Position numbers and translations under genes: made by a program
Shown here: one piece after another, positions 15,110 to 20,299 of the stretch
Position numbering within the stretch: position 1 is the first letter of the stretch
Layout of the letters: the number at the start of each line of letters is the position of its first letter
Source: Pseudomonadota bacterium
GTDB lineage: Bacteria > Pseudomonadota > Gammaproteobacteria > Xanthomonadales > Xanthomonadaceae
DNA length: 20,299 bases
NCBI GenBank assembly: GCA_023430045.1
Contig: JAEZCF010000169.1
Coordinates: 1-20,299, forward strand
Direction of reading: 5' to 3'
The notes under the pieces: generated by a model
What the model saw: only the letters and a program-made list of their open reading frames with translations
Told to the model about the DNA's origin: nothing
Databases searched by the model: none

Positions 15110-16446
15110 AGCGTCGACTGTCCACGACCGCAGCGGTTTCCGTCCTTGCGCTGGCGCTGGCCGCCTGCAACAAGGCGCCGGACATGAAGCAGTACGGTGC
15201 CGAACCGGAACTGCCCAAGCCCCACCGTACCCTGATGCCGGACATGACCATCGCCAAGCCGGAAAGCTGGGGCGACCAGGTGCCGACCGTGCCACAGGGC
15301 TTCCGCATTTCCGCCATTGCCACTGACCTGGGCATTCCCCGGCAGACGCTGGTATTGCCCAACGGTGACATCCTGGTGGCTGAAGGTCGCGGCGGCAGTG
15401 CCCCGAACCTGAAGCCCAAGGACGTGATCGCCGGCAAGATCAAGGCCAAGGGCAACACGTCGGTCAAGAGCGGCAACCGCCTGACCCTGCTGCGCGACGC
15501 CGACGGCGATGGCGTGTACGAACTGAAGACGGTGTTCGCCGACAATCTCAACGCGCCCTATGGCCTGGCGATGATCGGCAACACCCTTTACGTGGCCAAC
15601 CAGGATGCGCTGGTGCGCTTCGATTACCAGGAAGGCCAGACGCGCGCCAGCGCGGCACCGGTAAAGGTCACGGACCTGCCTTCGGCGATCAACCACCATT
15701 GGACCAAATCGCTCGCCGCCAGTGCGGACGGCATGTATCTGTACGTGGGCATCGGTTCCAACAGCAACATCACCGAACGTGGCATGAGCGTGGAAATCGA
15801 TCGTGCCCAGGTGTGGCAGGTGGATGCCCGTACCGGCGCGCACAAGGTCTACGCCACCGGCATCCGCAACCCCACCGCGCTGGCCATCCAGCCGGGTACC
15901 GGTGCGTTGTGGGCGGTGGTCAACGAGCGCGATGAAATCGGCCCGAACCTGGTGCCTGATTACCTCACGTCGGTGCGCGAAGGTGGGTTCTACGGTTGGC
16001 CCTACAGCTACTGGGGACAGAATGTGGACCATCGGGTGATGCCGCAGAACCCGGAGAAGGTCGCCTCGGCCATCGCGCCGGATTACGCGCTGGGATCGCA
16101 CGTGGCCGCGCTGGGTGTTTCCTTCTCCGCCCCGACGCTGGGTGCGCAGTTCGGCGAAGGCGTCTTCGTAGGCGAACACGGCAGCTGGAACCGAAATCCG
16201 CCGGTAGGCTACAAGGTGGTGTTCGTGCCGTTCCGCAACGGTCGTCCCTCCGGCGAGCCGATCGATTTCGTATCCGGGTTCCGCAGCGATGACGACAAGA
16301 CCCGCGGACGTCCGGTCGGCGTCACCGTCGATCCGCGTGGCGCGCTGATCGTGGCCGACGATCTGGCCAATACCATCTGGCGGGTGACACCGACGACGAC
16401 ACCGGTACCGGCGGCGGCGCCGCAGGCACCTGCTGCACAGGAATAG
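15106..16446 (+). CDS. Sorbosone-dehydrogenase-like PQQ-type beta-propeller lipoprotein
   Basis: The protein has 446 residues. A lipoprotein signal ends at LAAC (C21, with L18-A19-A20). The mature protein is a six-bladed beta-propeller of the soluble glucose/sorbosone dehydrogenase family (about 60-430). Visible family segments are LVLPNGDILVAEGRGG, a calcium-loop-like DADGDGVYE (131-139), NAPYGLAMIGNTLYVANQDALVRF, HHWTKSLAASADGMYLYVGIGS, ATGIRNPTALAIQPGTGALWAVVNERDE, GGFYGWPYSYWG, GEHGSWNRNPPVGYKV and GRPVGVTVDPRGALIVADDLANTIWRV. Known members oxidise sugars or aldoses with PQQ and pass electrons to the respiratory chain; the substrate here is unknown. The tail after about residue 430 is an Ala/Pro/Thr-rich linker with no domain. 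It is translationally coupled to the DUF2231 protein and followed by a hairpin at 16467. Confidence 0.9.
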   Translation: MKRRLSTTAAVSVLALALAACNKAPDMKQYGAEPELPKPHRTLMPDMTIAKPESWGDQVPTVPQGFRISAIATDLGIPRQTLVLPNGDILVAEGRGGSAPNLKPKDVIAGKIKAKGNTSVKSGNRLTLLRDADGDGVYELKTVFADNLNAPYGLAMIGNTLYVANQDALVRFDYQEGQTRASAAPVKVTDLPSAINHHWTKSLAASADGMYLYVGIGSNSNITERGMSVEIDRAQVWQVDARTGAHKVYATGIRNPTALAIQPGTGALWAVVNERDEIGPNLVPDYLTSVREGGFYGWPYSYWGQNVDHRVMPQNPEKVASAIAPDYALGSHVAALGVSFSAPTLGAQFGEGVFVGEHGSWNRNPPVGYKVVFVPFRNGRPSGEPIDFVSGFRSDDDKTRGRPVGVTVDPRGALIVADDLANTIWRVTPTTTPVPAAAPQAPAAQE

Positions 16447-16466
16447 ACGACAGACTTTTCCTGACA

Positions 16467-16490
16467 GGTGCCGGCCTGATGGCCGGCACC
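16467..16490 (+). terminator. Strong hairpin after the sorbosone-dehydrogenase-like gene
   Basis: A perfect 10-base-pair stem (GGTGCCGGCC and GGCCGGCACC) with loop TGAT begins 20 bases after the stop. Only TTCC follows, so the T-tract is weak and termination efficiency is uncertain. The methyltransferase-like gene converges from the other side (its stop is at 16556), where the same hairpin could act in the reverse direction. Confidence 0.7.
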
Positions 16491-16555
16491 TTCCGTATAG
16501 GCATCCGCATGCGTGCAAGGCGCGCGGCCTGTAATCCCTATGGAATGGAGACTGT

Positions 16556-17050
16556 CTACAACCAGCGACGAACGCGTCTCTTGAAAGCTTCGTACTGCAG
16601 GGGAAATCGCTCGGCGAGCATGCGTTCTTCAGGAATGATCTGAAAGCGGGTCACGTAAGTGACATACAGCATGAGTGCAAGCAGCGCGGTAACGTTGTGC
16701 AGATAGAAGAACCAGCCCAACAGCATCAAGGCGTGTCCCAGGTACATCGGATTGCGTATATGCCTGTAGAGGCCGATAACCACGAGATCTGTGGCCAACT
16801 CGGGCCGCATGGGGTTTACGCTCGTGCGTGCACGTCGGAAAGCACGCTTGGGCCATAGATTGAGTATCAGGCCACAGACTCCAGCGACCAATCCGAAGCG
16901 TGCGTGCCACGGAAAAGGGAAAGCCAGAGAGGGGATGGTCCATGCGCCGAACAGCGCCAAGCTACCGGCTGCCAGCATGACGACTGGCGGAGGAATGCAG
17001 GTTTCGAGGCGGTGCATATGGCGGGGAAGGACGAATACCGGTGGGCTCAT
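16556..17050 (-). CDS. Isoprenylcysteine carboxyl methyltransferase-like membrane protein
   Basis: This 164-residue integral membrane protein has about four helices. The C-terminal half carries the ICMT/PEMT family pattern: GLYRHIRNPMYLGHALMLLGW (about 93-113), where the RHxxNPxY element contacts S-adenosylmethionine, and IIPEERMLAERFPLQYEAFKRRVRRWL (about 138-164). Bacterial members methylate lipids or small molecules of mostly unknown identity; the protein-prenyl role of the eukaryotic enzyme is not expected. The ATG at 17050 has AAGGA 10 bases upstream, and that element is buried in a perfect 14-base-pair hairpin (17059-17096), suggesting translation may be structure-controlled. It follows the catalase-family gene on the same strand after 54 bases and may be cotranscribed with it. 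Confidence 0.85.
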   Translation of the reverse strand: MSPPVFVLPRHMHRLETCIPPPVVMLAAGSLALFGAWTIPSLAFPFPWHARFGLVAGVCGLILNLWPKRAFRRARTSVNPMRPELATDLVVIGLYRHIRNPMYLGHALMLLGWFFYLHNVTALLALMLYVTYVTRFQIIPEERMLAERFPLQYEAFKRRVRRWL

Positions 17051-17058
17051 GAGAGCTT

Positions 17059-17096
17059 GTTCCTTGATTGCGATGAATGCAACGCAATCAAGGAAC
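17059..17096 (-). other. Perfect 14-bp inverted repeat enclosing the ribosome binding site
   Basis: Arms 17059-17072 (GTTCCTTGATTGCG) and 17083-17096 (CGCAATCAAGGAAC) are exact complements with a 10-base loop. In the minus-strand transcript the hairpin begins 8 bases after the catalase-family stop, and its 3' arm contains the AAGGAA ribosome binding site of the methyltransferase-like gene. No T-tract follows, so it does not look like an intrinsic terminator. It could hide the ribosome binding site or act as a DNA operator. Confidence 0.75.
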
Positions 17097-17104
17097 GGGC
17101 AACT

Positions 17105-18190
17105 TCAGGTTGCACCCGGTTCGTGGAAGGGGCACCCGTTGAAGCTGGAACGATGTTCGCGCGAGGCCGCCATCACCACCTTGCGTGCGCGGTTCAGTGC
17201 GCCCAGCGGACGATGGGCGTCCAGTGCGTGCCACGGACTGAACGCCAGGCGGTCCTCGACCGCCGGCGATTCGGCATCATCCCATGCGATCTGGCGGGCG
17301 ATATGCAGGTGCGCCACGGGAACGAACGGGCTTTCCTCCTCCGGCCATTCCACCGACGCGTCTTCGATCGGCATGGTCTCCTGGTCCCTGCACAGCTGCG
17401 CGCACAGGGCCCAGGTCAACGGTTCGCTGGTCTTCGCCAGAACATCCTGGATGGCATCACGCTGCGCTTCAGCTTCATTGGCCAACGGGGCGCCTTCCAG
17501 TGCCAGCAGCGTCGCGGAAAGGGGGCGCAATGCGAACTTGGCGACATACGGTCCATAGCGGAACGGGACCTGGGAAAAGAACGTTTCTCCCAGCGGATGC
17601 ACCTGCGGTTCACCGCCCATTCCCTTGATCTTGCCGCTGCCGCCGCCCAATGATTCAAGAAGATTCTCGCCCGCGCGCAGGGTCGCGGAGATCACCGCCT
17701 TGGTGCGTGGCATGCGTTCGGTGGTGGCCGCCAGAAGCTTTGAGGCCCGCAGGAAACCTTTCGGCCCCGGACTGCTGAAGACCGGTCCATTGACCATCAG
17801 AAAGTCCTGGGTGTGCTGCTCCTCGCTTTCGGCGACGCGCGGCCCTTCCACGCCCACAACCTTGATGGCGATGGCGCGCGGCGTGGAGACGGTGTCCGGC
17901 AGCTGCTCGGCAGGCGGCGAGGAAAACCGCACCACTGCTTCGTATTCGCCGGGCGTGGCGAACAGCCCCTGCGCCAGCTCCGGCGCGAGACCTTCCAGCA
18001 CCTGCACACGCGCCTTCAGCAGGGCCTGGCCTTTGGCATGCACGGCACGGAACGCGTGGCCTTCGGTTTCCGCCACCTTCCGCGCCATGTCGACGAAGAC
18101 ATCGCGCAGTTCGATGATGGTATCGGCTTCGCCGGGCTCGGAAGCTTCCATCGCGGCATGGAAGGGAACAGGCGGATTGGGCTGGCGCAT
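17105..18190 (-). CDS. Catalase-family (heme) protein
   Basis: This 361-residue protein belongs to the short catalase-like family, smaller than true catalases of about 480 residues and without a signal peptide. Visible fold elements are GHAFRAVHAKGQALLKA with the candidate distal His, a VVRFSSP strand, a TQDFLMVNGPVF segment with the candidate distal Asn, and the C-terminal FSPWHALDAHRPLGALNRARKVVMAAS. In relatives the last motif usually reads RKxVY, giving the R-x-x-x-Y spacing of the proximal heme Tyr; here that position is Met. The start is placed at the ATG at 18190 with GGAG 6 bases upstream; the open frame reaches 18271, but that extension looks non-coding. Members are thought to be peroxidases or peroxide-related heme enzymes; activity is doubtful here. 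It is followed by the RBS-enclosing hairpin and a methyltransferase-like gene. Confidence 0.85.
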   Translation of the reverse strand: MRQPNPPVPFHAAMEASEPGEADTIIELRDVFVDMARKVAETEGHAFRAVHAKGQALLKARVQVLEGLAPELAQGLFATPGEYEAVVRFSSPPAEQLPDTVSTPRAIAIKVVGVEGPRVAESEEQHTQDFLMVNGPVFSSPGPKGFLRASKLLAATTERMPRTKAVISATLRAGENLLESLGGGSGKIKGMGGEPQVHPLGETFFSQVPFRYGPYVAKFALRPLSATLLALEGAPLANEAEAQRDAIQDVLAKTSEPLTWALCAQLCRDQETMPIEDASVEWPEEESPFVPVAHLHIARQIAWDDAESPAVEDRLAFSPWHALDAHRPLGALNRARKVVMAASREHRSSFNGCPFHEPGAT

Positions 18191-18271
18191 GGCGGGCTCC
18201 GTCAAAGGGGAGCTCCAGCATGCGTCGGGCCGGTTAGCGCACCGTACAGGAACAGTCAGCGCCTGTTTCAC

Positions 18272-18298
18272 GCAGGCCCTGCCATCGCAGGGACCTGC
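18272..18298 (-). terminator. Probable terminator-like hairpin after the NTF2-like gene
   Basis: Arms 18272-18282 (GCAGGCCCTGC) and 18287-18298 pair over 11 base pairs with a single bulged A at 18293 and the loop CATC. In the minus direction it begins about 10 bases after the stop codon at 18309. No T-run follows, so termination would be weak or factor-assisted. Confidence 0.45.
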
Positions 18299-18308
18299 AA
18301 AGTAATGC

Positions 18309-18755
18309 TCAGCGTACCGGACGCAACGACGCCGACGAAATATGCCAGCGTTCTGCTTCGGCGGAGGTGCTCACGCCTTCCACCACCCGATGCAGCGTAT
18401 ATCTGCCGCGGAAATGCTGGCGCTTTCCCGTATGCAGCGTGGCATGTACCTCGACCGGTACGGTGATCCAGCGCTGGCTCATGCCGGCATCGGCGTCCGT
18501 CGGCGTGCCTGTCGTCACCCGCGAATGCGCGGTGGCGGAAAATCCTTTCCTGAAAGCCTCGTAGCTTTTGCCGCTGGCCTGTCCCTGATGGTCCCAGTGC
18601 TGGTAAGCGGCACGATAATCCTTGCGGTCGATCGCAGCGTAGTAGGACTGCACCACGCTGGCGGGATCCTGTTCTGCGGCAATCGCCGGAACCGACAGCC
18701 CCAGCGTGACGGCGGCCACGAAGAACCAGACCACCACATTCTTCATGTTCTTCAT
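18309..18755 (-). CDS. Small exported NTF2-like protein
   Basis: This 148-residue protein has a signal peptide (about 1-27, ending AIAAE). A compact alpha-beta domain follows, beginning DPASVVQSYYAAIDRKDYRAAYQHWD, the usual first helices of NTF2/SnoaL-like folds, and ending in a curved sheet (ITVPVEVHATLHTGKRQHFRGRYTLHRVV...WHISSASLRPV). No catalytic residues can be named. The ATG at 18755 has a strong GGAGGT 6 bases upstream, and its first bases form an ATGA overlap with the trehalase stop (18752-18755). Translation is therefore coupled to trehalase, which suggests a shared periplasmic job, perhaps as an accessory or binding protein. A second in-frame ATG at 18746 lies too far from the ribosome binding site. 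The family assignment is by general pattern only. Confidence 0.8.
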   Translation of the reverse strand: MKNMKNVVVWFFVAAVTLGLSVPAIAAEQDPASVVQSYYAAIDRKDYRAAYQHWDHQGQASGKSYEAFRKGFSATAHSRVTTGTPTDADAGMSQRWITVPVEVHATLHTGKRQHFRGRYTLHRVVEGVSTSAEAERWHISSASLRPVR

Positions 18756-20299
18756 TCGCTCACCTCCACGTCGCCTGCGTTCTCGCATTTCCGCTTCAAC
18801 GGGCACAGCCGGTCCAGCAGTGCCAGCGTCACGCCGTTGCTCCAGCCGAAACCATCCTGCAGTGGATATTCACCGCCGCCGCCGCCACCGGCAGAACCAT
18901 CCACGACGTATTTTTCCACCAGTTTCTGCTGGTCGTCGTACACCGCCTGAACGGTGTGCAGGAAGCGTGTCCCCAGCGTCCGGGCCAGTCGTTGCTGGCC
19001 ATATCGCTGCAGGCCATCCACGGCCACCCACTGCAGTGGCGCCCAGCCATTTGGTGCATCCCACTGCTGCCCGGTGACCACCGTGGTGGTCAGCAGGCCG
19101 CCCTGGCGCAGCAGATGCGCTTCGGCCGCAGCGGCGGTGCGACGTGCCTGCCGGCGGCTCGCAACGTCCAGCCACAGCGGGAACAGCGCGGCGGCGGTCA
19201 GGGCAGGGCGGGTGTTGCCCGTGCGGAGATCGCGGTCCACGTACCAGCCCTGGCCTTCGTCCCACAGCAGGCGGTTGATGGCGCGCTGGCGCGCATCCGC
19301 CTGCCGTGCGAAATCCCGTCGTGCGGCAGGATCACCCGCCACATCGCTGGCCCGCGACAGCGTTTTTTCCAGATGGAACAGCAGGCTGTTCAGGTCCACC
19401 GGTACGATTTCCGTAGTGTGAATGCTGGCCAGCGTTCCCGCATCGGCCAGCCAGCGCGAACTGAAATCCCAGCCGGATTCCGCGCCGGCACGCAGATCGC
19501 GATACACCTGCGATGGCGCTCGCCCGGGCGCCTGCGCGGCGGTGCCCAGGTCGTCCGTCCACGATTCGGTGCGCGGTACTGCGCGGGCATCCCAGTAGCG
19601 GTTGAGCACGCTGCCATCGGCCAGCCGCACCACGCGCGCCTCGGCGGTACCGGGTGCAAGGTTTTCCGCGCCACGCATCCAGAACGCATGTTCGGCCCGC
19701 AGTTGCGGCAGGTAACGATGGTAGGCTTCATCACCTTCGTGGGTTGCCAGCAGGTCCACCATCAGGCTGAAGAACGGCGGTTGCGAACGGCTCAGGTAGT
19801 ACGTGCGGTTGCCGTTGGGGATGTGGCCATGGCTGTCGATCTGCCAGGCGAAGTTGTCCACCATGTCACGCACCTGTTGCCAGCGGTCGCTGGAGGCCAG
19901 CCCCAGCAGGGTGAAATAGCTGTCCCAGTAATAGACTTCGCGGAAGCGGCCACCGGGCACCACGTAGGGCTTTGGCAGCGGAAGCAGCGAGCCGTTCGGC
20001 GGCACATGGGTTGTCTGGCGCGTCAGCACGGGCCACAGCCCTTCGATATGCGCGCGCAGGCTCTCGCCGGCCGGAGGCACATAGGCCGGGACGGCACCGG
20101 GGATGTCGAAATTATCGGCGATGAAGGATTCCAGGTCGAAACCGGGCCGCGTGTGCTGCTGCCGCCAGGCATCCAGAAGGGGGTGCGGTTCGCGGCGTGG
20201 CACCGCGTCGGCGAAGGTCTTCTGGTCCGCGAACAGGTGTGCGCCCTGCACCTGCTGGAACAGGGGCTGCAGCTGCTGGTCAGGCGGCACGGGCTCGGC
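18752..20299 (-). CDS. treA: Periplasmic alpha,alpha-trehalase (GH37), 5' end outside window
   Basis: The visible 515 residues cover nearly all of the mature enzyme; the frame runs off the window edge (first visible residues AEPVPPDQQLQPLFQQVQ), and the signal peptide should lie beyond. Family 37 trehalases split trehalose into two glucoses with inversion. Both trehalase signatures are present: PGGRFREVYYWDSY and QWDAPNGWAP. The catalytic acid is expected in the AESGWDFSSRW segment (the Asp). The base Glu is expected in the glycine-rich GGGGGGEYPLQDGFGWSNGV near the C-terminus. DQKTFADAVPR near the N-terminus is also typical of TreA. A GTG at 20290 opens the frame but falls inside this conserved N-terminal region, so it is not the start. 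The gene overlaps the NTF2-like gene by 4 bases at its 3' end. I see no regulator for it within the window. Confidence 0.95.
   Translation of the reverse strand, partial: AEPVPPDQQLQPLFQQVQGAHLFADQKTFADAVPRREPHPLLDAWRQQHTRPGFDLESFIADNFDIPGAVPAYVPPAGESLRAHIEGLWPVLTRQTTHVPPNGSLLPLPKPYVVPGGRFREVYYWDSYFTLLGLASSDRWQQVRDMVDNFAWQIDSHGHIPNGNRTYYLSRSQPPFFSLMVDLLATHEGDEAYHRYLPQLRAEHAFWMRGAENLAPGTAEARVVRLADGSVLNRYWDARAVPRTESWTDDLGTAAQAPGRAPSQVYRDLRAGAESGWDFSSRWLADAGTLASIHTTEIVPVDLNSLLFHLEKTLSRASDVAGDPAARRDFARQADARQRAINRLLWDEGQGWYVDRDLRTGNTRPALTAAALFPLWLDVASRRQARRTAAAAEAHLLRQGGLLTTTVVTGQQWDAPNGWAPLQWVAVDGLQRYGQQRLARTLGTRFLHTVQAVYDDQQKLVEKYVVDGSAGGGGGGEYPLQDGFGWSNGVTLALLDRLCPLKRKCENAGDVEVSE

Noticed and set aside
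18191..18271. N-terminal extension of the catalase-family protein to 18271
   Set aside because: The extension has no family similarity, and a ribosome binding site stands 6 bases before the ATG at 18190. It would also overlap the region next to the upstream hairpin.
1..20299. CRISPR arrays, tRNA or rRNA genes, insertion sequences, phage genes
   Set aside because: I saw no regularly spaced repeats, cloverleaf sequences, transposase or integrase motifs, or terminal inverted repeats. The only long direct repeat noticed is the promoter block at 1298 and 7519.

Overview
The window is GC-rich and gene-dense, with short intergenic gaps, several ATGA gene overlaps, a TonB-dependent receptor, and periplasmic or lipoprotein enzymes. 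This points to a Gram-negative gammaproteobacterium, most likely a xanthomonad of the Stenotrophomonas/Xanthomonas/Pseudoxanthomonas type. That is an inference from style and gene content; no marker gene is present.

Layout. (1) 1-425: the end of an unrecognised region with one small hypothetical gene. (2) 451-1167, minus: an XRE-cupin regulator. (3) 1408-7505, plus: serine hydrolase (S12 family) with a membrane tail, enolase-superfamily epimerase/racemase (DgcA-like), peptide transporter of the POT family, and exported N-acyl-D-amino-acid deacylase-like amidohydrolase. (4) 7624-13831, plus: TonB-dependent receptor, intrinsic terminator, DUF1611 protein (DgcN-like), YkvI-type transporter, and a second S12 serine hydrolase. 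(5) 13953-16446: a TetR regulator divergent from a two-gene operon (DUF2231 membrane protein and a sorbosone-dehydrogenase-like lipoprotein), with a palindrome between them and a strong hairpin after them. (6) 16556-18190, minus: catalase-family protein, then an isoprenylcysteine-methyltransferase-like membrane protein. (7) 18309 to the window end, minus: trehalase (5' end outside the window), then a small exported NTF2-like protein.

The centre of interest is 451-13831. Two promoter regions, one before the first S12 hydrolase (1298-1340) and one before the TonB receptor (7519-7560), share 29 identical bases. The shared block holds a TTGACA -35 and a CATTAT -10, and palindromic arms overlap the core promoter. 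The two transcription units therefore look like one regulon, plausibly controlled by the adjacent XRE-cupin protein.

Together they encode an outer-membrane receptor, exported S12 peptidase-like enzymes (a family that often acts on D-residues), an exported D-acylase-like enzyme, two inner-membrane carriers, and both partners of the known DgcN/DgcA route (D-Glu N-acetylation, then N-acetyl-D-Glu racemisation). The coherent reading is an outside-to-cytoplasm scavenging and catabolic pathway for D-glutamate-containing or N-acylated D-amino-acid peptides. The actual substrate cannot be read from the sequence. Oddities inside the pathway include an amidohydrolase without its HxH metal motif, a POT carrier without the canonical ExxER motif, and a terminator separating the receptor from dgcN.
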